Part shown: in pieces, positions 1-7,513 of the stretch
How the letters are laid out: every line of letters starts with the position of its first letter
Numbering within the stretch: the stretch's first letter is position 1
Source of the DNA: Acidimicrobiaceae bacterium
Lineage (GTDB): Bacteria > Actinomycetota > Acidimicrobiia > Acidimicrobiales > RAAP-2
Direction of reading: 5' to 3'
DNA length: 37,927 nt
Assembly (NCBI GenBank): GCA_027315315.1
Contig: DAHUYG010000056.1
Span: 1 to 37,927, forward strand
Notes under the pieces: model-generated
Databases searched by the model: none
Seen by the model: only the letters and a program-made list of their open reading frames with translations
Told to the model about the DNA's origin: nothing
Position numbers and translations under genes: made by a program

Positions 1-707
1 CGGTACCAGTAGTACTGGTTGATCACCGCGAGCCCGATCTGCCCGGCGTTGACCTCGCGGGTCAGCGTCTCGTTGTCCGGATAGATGTGACCGGCCGCGT
101 TCGCCTTCAGACCCTCGAGCCAGGACAGGGTGGCCGGACGCCCCTCGGCGTGCAGGACCGAGGTGACGATCGGCTGGAAGTCGGTCTCCCCCGGGGCCAG
201 CCCGAGCAGGCCCCGGTAGCGGGGGTCGGCCAGCTGGAGCACCGAGGTGGGCAGCGCGGAGCGCTTGATCACCGAGGGGTTGTAGACGAGCACGCTCACC
301 CGGGCGCTCACCCCCACCCAGTCCCCAGCGCGCGAGTCGTAGCGGGTCTGGGTGTCGGCCCGGGCCCCGGGGTCGAGGTGCACCAGGAGGCCCCTGGACT
401 CGAGGTACGCGAGCGGCGGCGTGTTCTCGGTGAAGAGCACGTCGGCCGGCGAGTGCGGGCCCTCGGTGACGATCTGGTCGGCGAGCACCGACTCGTCGTC
501 CGAGCGGACCTCGACACCGATCCCCGTCTGGCGCTCGAAGGCCTGCACCAGCGCGTCGGTGGTCTGCACGTGCTGGCCGTTGTAGAGGGTGATCGTGCCG
601 GGGCCGGCGCTCGATGCACAGGCGCTCAGCCCGCAGGCGACGGCGAGGACCACCCCTCCGAGGGCCGCGCCCCGCCGGAGCGACGACCAAGGAATTCGGC
701 TACCCAT
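1..707 (-). CDS. Iron(III)-type ABC transporter substrate-binding lipoprotein (C-terminal part outside window)
   Basis: An ATG at 707 opens a frame that stays open to the window edge (about 235 codons seen), so the 3' end is missing. The N-terminus is a lipoprotein signal: Arg-rich start, hydrophobic core, lipobox LSAC with Cys at residue 30. The mature part begins with a beta strand (TITLYNGQH) and later shows the NQYYW segment. Tandem tyrosines are typical iron ligands in FbpA/FutA-type ferric-binding proteins. The likely role is capture of ferric iron outside the membrane for an ABC permease that would lie left of the window. No Shine-Dalgarno sequence is visible. A TACGAT box 7 nt upstream of ATG suggests a leaderless mRNA, and an IdeR-like palindrome overlaps it, consistent with repression when iron is plentiful. 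The family call is fairly firm. The exact substrate (free ferric iron or another oxyanion) is inferred. Confidence 0.85.
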   Translation of the reverse strand, partial: MGSRIPWSSLRRGAALGGVVLAVACGLSACASSAGPGTITLYNGQHVQTTDALVQAFERQTGIGVEVRSDDESVLADQIVTEGPHSPADVLFTENTPPLAYLESRGLLVHLDPGARADTQTRYDSRAGDWVGVSARVSVLVYNPSVIKRSALPTSVLQLADPRYRGLLGLAPGETDFQPIVTSVLHAEGRPATLSWLEGLKANAAGHIYPDNETLTREVNAGQIGLAVINQYYWY

Positions 708-714
708 GATTGGA

Positions 715-720
715 ATCGTA
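715..720 (-). promoter_or_regulatory. Candidate -10 box of a leaderless promoter for the iron-binding lipoprotein
   Basis: On the minus strand TACGAT fits the TANNNT pattern of actinobacterial -10 boxes and ends 7 nt before the ATG at 707. That spacing would start the transcript at or next to the start codon. No good -35 hexamer is visible. Confidence 0.45.
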
Positions 721-731
721 GGTTGCCCTAA
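719..731. promoter_or_regulatory. IdeR/DtxR-like iron box
   Basis: TAGGTTGCCCTAA contains the symmetric core TAGG-N4-CCTA and matches 10 of 12 positions of the core TAGGTTAGCCTA of IdeR/DtxR operators. It overlaps the TACGAT box and lies 12-24 nt upstream of the start codon of an iron-type binding protein, so a bound repressor would block initiation. The outer arms of the 19-bp consensus are poor. The call rests on the core and on the gene it serves. Confidence 0.55.
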
Positions 732-886
732 TACTCACCGGTAACGTCGTGACCGCGGGCCGGCGATCCGCTCCCACGAGCGAGCGATCGGCGTCGAGGC
801 GTCGGCGAAGCGGGGCCGATCCGGGTCCTCCGCAGGCTCCGCACCGCGCGCGTCGTCCCCCAGGGACCCCGAAGGTCGCTGTCAAG

Positions 887-892
887 TATCGT
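887..892 (+). promoter_or_regulatory. Candidate leaderless -10 box of the GH25-like/CWB2 gene
   Basis: TATCGT fits TANNNT and ends 6 nt before the GTG at 899, the spacing expected for a leaderless transcript. It supports the 899 start over the upstream GTG at 749, which would add about 50 Arg/Pro-rich residues ahead of the signal peptide. Confidence 0.45.
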
Positions 893-898
893 CGCCCC

Positions 899-2770
899 GT
901 GTCAAACAGCTCGTCGGAGCCTCGCAGACGCGCGCTGGGCGCCGGGCGCTCGGGGACCCTCCGCCGGACCGTCTCGGTCGCTGCGCTGGCGCTCCTCTCG
1001 GTCCAAGGCGCCCTGATCGTGGGGACGAGCCCTGCGGGTGCCACCACCTCGCCCACCGGCAACGACCTCTCCTCTTTTGACTGCGGGGGCACGTTCCCGG
1101 CTTCCCCCGCCTTCGGCCTCGTCGGGGTAAACGGTGGCCTGGCCAACAACCTCAACCCCTGTCTCGGACCGGACCCCTCCGACGCGCAGAGCGAGCTGTA
1201 CTGGGCCGTCGCGAACGCAACGGGGGGCACCCCGCAGCCCAAGGCGTCGCTGTACGTCAACACCGCCGACCCGGGGAACGTGGTCGCGGGCACCGTGATC
1301 CCCGACTGGCCCACCTCGGGCAGCACGCCCTATGGCACCTGCACGACGACCACGGCGTCCACCGCCTCGGGATCGGCCACGGTCGGCCAGAACTCGAACG
1401 CCTGTGCCTGGGAGTACGGCAACGAGAAGGCGGCCCAGGACGCCAGCTGGCTGAGCGCCGCGGCCAACGCCATCAACGCGATGTCCCCCCCGCTCACCGT
1501 GCCCAACCAGGCGGGCGGCTACCCGTGGTGGCTCGACGTCGAGACGGCCAACACCTGGCAGAGCGGCTCGGCCGGTCAGGCCATGAACGTGGCGGTGCTC
1601 CAGGGCATGGTGGCGGCCCTCCAGGGGGCCGGGGCGAGCGCCATCGGCGTGTACTCGACGACCAGCCAGTGGGACGCGATCACCGGCGCGCCCTCGGCCG
1701 CCCTCGGCTCGATCGCCGCCTTGGACGACTGGGTCCCGGGCGCCTCGACGGCGGCCGGGGCCGAGGCGAACTGCGCGCTGAGCCCGTTCACGAGCGGGAC
1801 CATCGCCTTGACCCAGTGGACGAGCGGATCTCTCGACGGCGACGTGGCGTGCGGCGCGACGAGCGCCCTCCAGGTCTCGCGCGTCTATGGCCAAGACGCC
1901 ATCGGCACCGCCATCGCCGTCTCCCAGGCGAGCTTCCCGACCGCCGGGTCCGCCAAGGCCGTCGTGCTCGCCCGGTCGGACTTCTTCGCCGACGCGCTGG
2001 CGGGCGGCCCGCTCGCCGCCCAGGTGGGCGGGCCCCTCCTCATCACGCCGGGGGCATCGATCTCTGCGAGCCTCGATCCCCGGGTCCAGGCCGAGATCCA
2101 ACGGGTCCTCCCGACGGGCTCGACCGTCTTCATCCTGGGCGGCGACCTCGCGCTCAGCCCCTCGATCGACGCCGGCCTCCAGGGCCTCGGGTACAAGACC
2201 CAGCGGATCGCCGGGGTGAACGAGTACGCCACCGCCGTCGACATCGCCGAGGCGCTCGGCGACCCCTCCACGGTGTTCGAGACCACCGGGCTCAGCTTCT
2301 ACGACGCCCTCTCGGCGGTCCCAGCCGCCATTGGCGCCCACGGCGCGATCCTGCTCACCGACGGGACGACGCAGGCCCCAGAGACCGCCGCCTACCTGGC
2401 CGCCCACCCCTCCGACACCCGATACGCGATCGGCGGCCCGCTCGCCGCCGCCGGGGCCGACCCGAGCGCGACCGCCGTCTACGGCAGCGACCTCTACGGC
2501 ACGTCGGCGGCCGTCGCCCGCAGTTTCTTCCCCGCGCCGAGCACCTTCGGCGCCGCCACCAGCGCGACCTTCTCCGACGCCCTGGCCGGGGGGCCCGTCC
2601 TCGGCGAGGACCACGGACCGATGCTCCTCGTCCCCCCCTCGGGCCCGCTGCCCTCGAGCATCTCGGGCTATCTCTCCTCGGTCGCAGGCACCATCACCTC
2701 GGGAACGCTCTTTGGCGGCCCCCTTGCGGTCGGCAACGACGTCTTGAGCGAGCTCAGCGCGGCCGCGTAG
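899..2770 (+). CDS. Secreted GH25-like glycoside hydrolase domain protein with CWB2 cell-wall-binding repeats
   Basis: A 623-residue exported protein. The GTG at 899 is preferred because it gives a normal signal peptide (basic segment, hydrophobic core at about residues 25-42, ASPAGA-like cleavage region) and sits just after a TATCGT box. Residues about 55-320 form a TIM-barrel-like domain. It resembles the GH25-like/DUF1906 (Rv2525c-like) group, with a WWLDVET segment whose D213 and E215 resemble the acidic pair of GH25 muramidases, and cysteines spread through the domain. Residues about 327-623 are three CWB2 repeats (PF04122 type) with the usual DALAGGPLA, RIAG.NEYATA and YAIGGPLAAAGAD motifs. 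CWB2 repeats bind secondary wall polymers, so the protein is probably fixed in the wall and may act on peptidoglycan or another glycan. Its CWB2 part is a close paralogue of that of the sedolisin at 14865-17816. Enzymatic activity is inferred only. Confidence 0.87.
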   Translation: MSNSSSEPRRRALGAGRSGTLRRTVSVAALALLSVQGALIVGTSPAGATTSPTGNDLSSFDCGGTFPASPAFGLVGVNGGLANNLNPCLGPDPSDAQSELYWAVANATGGTPQPKASLYVNTADPGNVVAGTVIPDWPTSGSTPYGTCTTTTASTASGSATVGQNSNACAWEYGNEKAAQDASWLSAAANAINAMSPPLTVPNQAGGYPWWLDVETANTWQSGSAGQAMNVAVLQGMVAALQGAGASAIGVYSTTSQWDAITGAPSAALGSIAALDDWVPGASTAAGAEANCALSPFTSGTIALTQWTSGSLDGDVACGATSALQVSRVYGQDAIGTAIAVSQASFPTAGSAKAVVLARSDFFADALAGGPLAAQVGGPLLITPGASISASLDPRVQAEIQRVLPTGSTVFILGGDLALSPSIDAGLQGLGYKTQRIAGVNEYATAVDIAEALGDPSTVFETTGLSFYDALSAVPAAIGAHGAILLTDGTTQAPETAAYLAAHPSDTRYAIGGPLAAAGADPSATAVYGSDLYGTSAAVARSFFPAPSTFGAATSATFSDALAGGPVLGEDHGPMLLVPPSGPLPSSISGYLSSVAGTITSGTLFGGPLAVGNDVLSELSAAA

Positions 2771-2825
2771 GACCGATTCGCTTCAAAGAGGACGAAGACC
2801 GGGCCCGCACCGAGCACCAAGGGCG

Positions 2826-2841
2826 GGCCGGAGAGCCGGCC
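2826..2841. terminator. GC-rich tetraloop hairpin between convergent genes
   Basis: GGCCGG-AGAG-CCGGCC is a perfect 6-bp stem with a 4-nt loop between the stop at 2770 (+) and the stop at 2843 (-). A second, partly overlapping inverted repeat (GGCCCGC at 2802-2808 with GCGGGCC at 2823-2829) could form instead. There is no clear U-tract, so intrinsic termination is possible but unproven. Confidence 0.4.
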
Positions 2842-2842
2842 G

Positions 2843-3634
2843 CTACTCGCCCCTCCAGACGGGCCTTCGCTTCTCGGCGAATGCCCTCGGCCCCTCGACG
2901 AAGTCGCTCGAGCTCCTGAGCACGGCGAGCCTTCCGGAGCGCTGGTCCTCTCGCATGGCCTCCTCGGGTGACAGGTTGAGGCCGGACATGGCCGAGGCCT
3001 TCGAGATGCGAACGCTTAGCGGCGCGCACTCGAGGATCGACGACGCCCACCGATGGGCCGCGTCCATCAGCCCTTCGAGCGGGACGACCTCGTTCACCAG
3101 CCCGAGCCGATGGGCCTCGTGCGCGTCGATCCTCTGGCCCGTCACCAACAGACCCATCGCGAGCTTGAGCGGGATCTGCTGGGGAAGCCGATGCATCCCG
3201 CCGGCACCCGCGACCAACCCGACTCTCGGCTCGGGCAGGCCGAAGGTGGCGTGTTCGGCTGCGACGACGATGTCACATGCCAGGGCAAGCTCGAATCCGC
3301 CGCCCAGGGCGACCCCGTTCACCGCTGCGATGATCGGCTTGTCACATTCGAAGCCCGAGGTGATGCCTCCGAAGGAGATCCACGGCGTTCGCGGCGCCTC
3401 GGGATGCTTCGATCGTTCGGCCGTCGCCTTCAGGTCGTTTCCGGCCGAAAAGGCGCGATCGCCCGCTCCCGTCACGATCAGCACCCAGGCGTCCTTGTCG
3501 TCCCGGAACGCTTCGCACGCCCGGCGCATCTCGGCGTTCGCCATGGGGTGCAGCGCGTTCAGCACCTCGGGTCGGTTCATCGTGAGAGACGCGATGCGCC
3601 CCTCGGTCTCATAGGTGATGAAGTCAAATGTCAT
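2843..3634 (-). CDS. Enoyl-CoA hydratase/isomerase (crotonase family)
   Basis: A 263-residue cytoplasmic protein of normal crotonase length. It carries the oxyanion-hole segments around FSAGNDLK (residues 62-69) and GGGFELALACD (111-121). Both glutamates used by true hydratases are present: E115 in GGGFE and E135 in FGLPEP. The expected reaction is hydration of a trans-2-enoyl-CoA to a 3-hydroxyacyl-CoA in fatty acid or related acyl-CoA breakdown. An AGAGGGG Shine-Dalgarno lies 5 nt upstream of ATG 3634. The gene stands alone, convergent with the CWB2 gene and divergent from the solute-binding protein at 3874. No dehydrogenase or thiolase is adjacent, so the acyl substrate cannot be named. 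The family assignment is firm, but paralogues with isomerase or dehalogenase activity cannot be excluded from sequence alone. Confidence 0.93.
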   Translation of the reverse strand: MTFDFITYETEGRIASLTMNRPEVLNALHPMANAEMRRACEAFRDDKDAWVLIVTGAGDRAFSAGNDLKATAERSKHPEAPRTPWISFGGITSGFECDKPIIAAVNGVALGGGFELALACDIVVAAEHATFGLPEPRVGLVAGAGGMHRLPQQIPLKLAMGLLVTGQRIDAHEAHRLGLVNEVVPLEGLMDAAHRWASSILECAPLSVRISKASAMSGLNLSPEEAMREDQRSGRLAVLRSSSDFVEGPRAFAEKRRPVWRGE

Positions 3635-3873
3635 GACGTCCCCTCTCGATCGGACCCAAACCTCTCACAGCTCCGAGGAGCCCGTTCGCCGGCTCGCCGC
3701 ACGACCACCCGGCCCGCCGACGACGGCGAGCCTCGAGGTAAGAGACCCCCCTCGATGCACGAACCCCGCCGCCGCAGGCCTTCGGGAATCTTGGGCCTTG
3801 GACCGGTAACGTGTTCGCCTGGGGGAGGCCGTCGCTGACGTCTTCCAGCGACCGGCTCGATCGGGGGGATCAC

Positions 3874-5535
3874 ATGTTCACGCGTCGGCTTCGTCATCGA
3901 TCGCGCTCGGCGCCCATCGGGGTCGCCCTCTTGGTGGCGGTCGCCTCGCTCGCGCTGAGCGGCATCGCCGCCGGGTCCTCCAGCACCCCGGTGCTGAGCA
4001 AGTCGGGGCCGAGCAGCGAGGGCCCCTACCCCTGGAAGTACCCGGCCTCGGGGAACGTGAAGGTGGGTTCGGGCACGACGATCAGCGGGGGGGGCTGCAA
4101 GGCGGGGACCCCGCAGTTCGACTCGCCCTACGCGGATCCCTGCATCGCCAAGTTCACCGGTAACAACGGCGGCGCCACCTACCGGGGCGTCACCTCGAAC
4201 GAGATCCTCCTCGCCCAGCGGACCTTCCCGAGCACCGGCAACAGCCAGCAGGTGGCGGCCCAGGCCGAGGCCGCCGGCGTCGCCCTCCCGGCGGTGGCCG
4301 ACCAGGTCGAGCAGGTCTTCTTGAACTACTTCAACAAGGTCTTCGACCTCTACGGCCGCAAGGTCGTCATCCAGCAGGTGAACGCGACCGGGAACTCGAC
4401 GACCGAGGCCTTGAACGAGGGCCAGGCCCAGGCGTGCGCCGACGCTGCGACGATCACCAACCAGATGCACGCCTTCGGCGAGGTCGGCTTCGCCCCGAAC
4501 TTCAACGGGGCCGGCGGCAGCGGGCCGTTCTCCACGTGCGCCACCCAGGACCACCTCGTCGAGTTCAACGGCGACGCCTACTACAACGAGGGCGCCTTCC
4601 AGGCCGAGAACCCCTACGTCTGGGGGATCGGCCAGAGCTGCACCCTCATCAGCGCCAACGAGGCCGAGATCGTCGGCCAGATGCTCGCCAAGAAGCCGGC
4701 CAAGTACGCCGGCGAGCCCGACCTCACCTCCAAGACCCGCAAGTTCGGGACCTACGTGCCCAACGTGCCGGCCTACCTCACCTGCTACCAGCAGTTCCTG
4801 CACGACGTCGAGACCAAATACCACGTGCCGGCGAGCGACTTCACCGACTTCGCCTACAACCTGGACATCGCGACCTTCACCCAGCAGACCCAGCAGGCGA
4901 TCGTCCAGTTCAAGTCCGCCGGCGTGACCACGGTCATCCAGTCCTGTGACCCGTTCTCGGCCGGCCTCCTGACCCAGGCCGCCGCGCAGCAGAACTACCA
5001 CCCCGAGTGGTTCGAGACCGGCACCTCGCTCGACGACCAGGACCCCGCGCCCCAGACCTACGACAACGCGGGCGAGATCACCGGACACCTGTTCGGCCTG
5101 AGCGAGCTCTCGCCCTCCACCGTGCTGACCGGCCCCGGCTCGATCGCCGGCAAGCTCTACCAGAAGCTCACCGGGCACGTGATCCCGAAGGAGACCGACG
5201 GCGACTACGCGTACCTGGTCGAGATCTTCGACATGCTGCAGGCGGCCGGTCCCAACCTCACCCCCCAGAACATGGCCCGTGGCGCCCACGCCCTCCCCAA
5301 CCTCGGGGGCTCGATCCTCACCTATGGCAACTGGAGCTGGAACAGCGGGGTCAACGGCAAGAAGGGGGTCGGCGAGCACTCGGCCGACACCGACGCCCGG
5401 TTCATCTGGTGGGACGGGAACGGCACCTCGCCGCTCAACGGCAAGCCGGGCACCTACGTGGCGGCCTTCGGCGGCAAGCGGTTCTCGCTCGGCACCTGGC
5501 CGACGTCGCTGCCGACGATGTTCACCGGCGGTTAG
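3874..5535 (+). CDS. ABC transporter substrate-binding protein, periplasmic-binding type 1 (Liv/amide group)
   Basis: A 553-residue exported protein. The ATG at 3874 is preceded by a strong GGGGGGA ribosome site and starts a typical Sec signal (basic N-terminus, LLVAVASLALSGIAAG core). An upstream in-frame GTG at 3811 would only add 21 residues. The body reads as a two-lobe type 1 binding protein: RGVTSNEILLAQRTF opens the first lobe (compare the VTDTTIKIG openings of LivK-like proteins), a YGRKVVIQQVNATGN strand follows, then FKSAGVTTVIQSCDP and a long C-terminal lobe. It is longer than classical LivK (about 370), mainly from an N-terminal extension with two cysteines. There is no lipobox, unlike the binding protein at 6264-7508. 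It is the only transport gene on this strand here and may feed the Liv permease encoded convergently at 6264-12804. That link is inferred and the ligand is unknown. Confidence 0.82.
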   Translation: MFTRRLRHRSRSAPIGVALLVAVASLALSGIAAGSSSTPVLSKSGPSSEGPYPWKYPASGNVKVGSGTTISGGGCKAGTPQFDSPYADPCIAKFTGNNGGATYRGVTSNEILLAQRTFPSTGNSQQVAAQAEAAGVALPAVADQVEQVFLNYFNKVFDLYGRKVVIQQVNATGNSTTEALNEGQAQACADAATITNQMHAFGEVGFAPNFNGAGGSGPFSTCATQDHLVEFNGDAYYNEGAFQAENPYVWGIGQSCTLISANEAEIVGQMLAKKPAKYAGEPDLTSKTRKFGTYVPNVPAYLTCYQQFLHDVETKYHVPASDFTDFAYNLDIATFTQQTQQAIVQFKSAGVTTVIQSCDPFSAGLLTQAAAQQNYHPEWFETGTSLDDQDPAPQTYDNAGEITGHLFGLSELSPSTVLTGPGSIAGKLYQKLTGHVIPKETDGDYAYLVEIFDMLQAAGPNLTPQNMARGAHALPNLGGSILTYGNWSWNSGVNGKKGVGEHSADTDARFIWWDGNGTSPLNGKPGTYVAAFGGKRFSLGTWPTSLPTMFTGG

Positions 5536-5546
5536 CGAACGGCATC

Positions 5547-5581
5547 GCTGAGCGGGCCCGGGGTGGCCCGGCCCGCTCAGC
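5547..5581. terminator. Bidirectional terminator between convergent genes
   Basis: GCTGAGCGGGCC (5547-5558) and GGCCCGCTCAGC (5570-5581) are perfectly complementary 12-bp arms around an 11-nt loop. The hairpin starts 11 nt after the stop at 5535 (+) and covers the stop codon (5577-5579) of the opposing gene. It is a very stable stem without a long U-tract. Confidence 0.7.
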
Positions 5582-6137
5582 GCACCGGGGAGAAGGACCC
5601 GAGGAACCGGGCGACCGCCGAGGAACTCGCGGCGTCCGCGATCACCTCGAAGACGGTCGAGCCGCTCGCCACCATGAGGAACCCCAGCCGGTCGACCTGC
5701 GAGCGCGGCCTCGCGCCCTTCTTGGTCTTGATCGGCGCGCCGTTCACGTCGGTGAGCGACTCGAACCCCTTGGCCCCACCGACGGTCACCTTCTTCGGGT
5801 GCGCGTAGCGGGGCCTGGCGGTGGCGAGCGCCGAGAGCGCCTCGGCCCTGAGCCCGAAGTCGATGGCGACCACCTCGAAGGTCGGCGCGGCGAGGACGGT
5901 CGAGGCGGCGAAGGGCTTCTTCGCGCCCGAGTCGGCGTACGCTTCGGCGTCCTTCACGCCGAAGTAGCTGAAGTCCGAGGCGAGGCCGCCAGCGGACCTC
6001 GGCCTCGAGGCGAACCGGGCGTGGAAGCGCCCCCACGGCGGCCCGTAGGCCCGGGCGGCACCGGCCGGGACCGACACCACCGACACCATGATCGCCCCCA
6101 GCAGGGCCGCGGTCGCGAATCGCCTTGTCACGCGCAC
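5577..6137 (-). CDS. Small secreted protein of unknown function
   Basis: A 186-residue protein if started at the GTG at 6137, which has a GAGGTG ribosome site 8 nt upstream. A longer frame back to 6197 would put residues ahead of the signal. The N-terminus (VRVTRRF then a hydrophobic run ending VPAGAARA) is a Sec signal peptide. The mature part is about 155 residues, Ala-rich and basic, with a DFSYFGVKDAEAYADSG segment and a C-terminal SGSTVFEVIADAASSSAVARFLGSF stretch that looks like a mixed alpha/beta fold. It has no cysteines and no membrane span after the signal. I do not recognise the family. It lies downstream of the Liv binding-protein gene on the same strand with a gap of about 126 nt, so it could be read through from that operon. 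That is the only clue to its role. Confidence 0.6.
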   Translation of the reverse strand: MRVTRRFATAALLGAIMVSVVSVPAGAARAYGPPWGRFHARFASRPRSAGGLASDFSYFGVKDAEAYADSGAKKPFAASTVLAAPTFEVVAIDFGLRAEALSALATARPRYAHPKKVTVGGAKGFESLTDVNGAPIKTKKGARPRSQVDRLGFLMVASGSTVFEVIADAASSSAVARFLGSFSPVR

Positions 6138-6244
6138 GATGAGCTCACCTCGAAGCGTCGCCGGAGCGTGGCGTCGGCCCCATGGGCCGTCCGCCACCGG
6201 GCAACCAGGATGTCGAGGACGAGGTCGCGATGCAAGGCGCCCCC

Positions 6245-6259
6245 GGGCCCCGGCGGCCC
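6245..6259 (-). terminator. Possible weak hairpin after the Liv operon
   Basis: GGGCC-CCGGC-GGCCC forms a 5-bp stem with a 5-nt loop immediately downstream (minus strand) of the stop at 6264. It is short and lacks a U-tract, so termination here is uncertain. Confidence 0.25.
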
Positions 6260-6263
6260 GCGC

Positions 6264-7508
6264 TCAGGGGCCCGTCGAGCCCACCTTCGGGGGCATCTTG
6301 AGGAGCCCGTCGGAGAGCGAGTCGAGCGGGACGATCACCTGGCTTCCCGGCGACACCCCGGTATGGGCGGCCGCCGTGTAGTTGTAGGCGGCGAGCACGC
6401 CCTGGTAGTTGGCGTTCTCCATGAACGTGGTGACGTCCGTGGCGACGATGGCCGTCGCGCCGCTCGCCGCCGAGCCCACCATCGACATGGCGTCGTAGGT
6501 CTCGGCATAGGGGATGATCGAGCCCCGGATCGTCCCGCCGAGGTGCCTCGCGAGCAGGTTCCGGAACCCGAGACTGGTCCCGGACCCCGGCCCGCTCCCC
6601 TCCACCGCGCCGTTGGGCACGTCGACCGAGACCCCCGAGAGCGAGCCCGAGATCTTCGACAGCGCGCTCGCGGTGGTGGCGCTCGGCCCGGCCACGACGG
6701 GCACGCTCCAACCCTCCGAGGCGCGCGCGGCGAGGACCGAGGCGACCGCCCCGGCGTCGTCGAGGACCACAAGGAGCTGGGGTCGGGTGGCCCGGACGCT
6801 CGAGACGGCCGAGGTCGCCCCGACCCCCGAGGCCGAGACGGTGGCGCTTCCGGTGATCGTGAACCCGTCGGACGACGCGAGCGCCCCCAGGTGCGCCGCG
6901 CCCTCACGGCTGGCCGGGTCGGCGGTCGAGATGAGACCGACCCGGGTGATCTTGTCCTTCTTGATCGCCCTCGCGATCACAAAGGCCTGGGAGTCCATGG
7001 AGGCGGTCATGGGGAAGGTGTTGGGGTACTCCGTCGGCCGGTAGATGCTCTCGAGGTTGGACAGGCTGATGGCAACCACCCCGAGGCGCCCGAGATAGGC
7101 GGCGTTGGCCGCGCCCAGGAACTGGCCGACGACCACCTTGGCCTGCTCGGTGTTCACGAGGTCGAGCATCGCCTTCGAGTCGATCGCCGGGTCGCCCCGG
7201 TTGTCCTTGTAGGCGAGCTCGAAGCAGGTGTTACGGGGCGGGACCCCGTTGCCTGCGTTGACCCTGGCGATGCCGAGCTCGAGGCCGGTCAGGTACTCGT
7301 GACCGACCGCAGCCCCCGGGCCCGAGAGGTCGAGCGACGCCCCGATCACGTCCACCCGGGAGGTGTCGCACCCCGGCGGCGGGGGCACGACGGTGGTCCG
7401 CACCGCGAGGCTGTCGGAGGAATTGCAGGCGCTGAGGGCCGCCCCGGCGAGGGCGATGGCGACCAGGGCCGCCGAACGGCGTCGGGTGGTGCGCAGCGGG
7501 GTCCGCAC
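6264..7508 (-). CDS. Branched-chain amino acid/amide-type ABC substrate-binding lipoprotein (LivK-like)
   Basis: A 414-residue lipoprotein. The GTG at 7508 lies 5 nt after the stop codon of the upstream fusion gene, so translation is probably coupled. The N-terminus is Arg-rich followed by LVAIALAGAALSAC, with lipid-carrying Cys at residue 28. The mature part follows the type 1 binding-protein pattern: a DVIGASLDLSGPGAAVGHEYLTGLELGIARVN opening, a LAYKDNRGDPAIDSKAMLDLV segment, then KITRVGLISTADPASREGAA and QLLVVLDDAGAVASVLAARA of the second lobe. It would capture the ligand outside the membrane and deliver it to the LivH-LivM permease encoded two genes upstream. Ligands in this family include branched-chain amino acids, amides, urea and aromatic compounds, and nothing in the sequence picks one. 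It is the last gene of the operon. Confidence 0.9.
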   Translation of the reverse strand: MRTPLRTTRRRSAALVAIALAGAALSACNSSDSLAVRTTVVPPPPGCDTSRVDVIGASLDLSGPGAAVGHEYLTGLELGIARVNAGNGVPPRNTCFELAYKDNRGDPAIDSKAMLDLVNTEQAKVVVGQFLGAANAAYLGRLGVVAISLSNLESIYRPTEYPNTFPMTASMDSQAFVIARAIKKDKITRVGLISTADPASREGAAHLGALASSDGFTITGSATVSASGVGATSAVSSVRATRPQLLVVLDDAGAVASVLAARASEGWSVPVVAGPSATTASALSKISGSLSGVSVDVPNGAVEGSGPGSGTSLGFRNLLARHLGGTIRGSIIPYAETYDAMSMVGSAASGATAIVATDVTTFMENANYQGVLAAYNYTAAAHTGVSPGSQVIVPLDSLSDGLLKMPPKVGSTGP

Positions 7509-7513
7509 CGCTC

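Noticed and set aside
749-898. N-terminal extension of the GH25-like/CWB2 protein from a GTG at 749
   Set aside because: It would place 50 low-complexity residues ahead of the signal peptide. The GTG at 899 has a -10-like box at leaderless spacing and a normal signal.
3780-3815. GGAAT...CGTG as an ECF-sigma promoter upstream of the solute-binding protein at 3874
   Set aside because: The spacer is about 20 nt, too long for the usual ECF layout, and the rest is not convincing.
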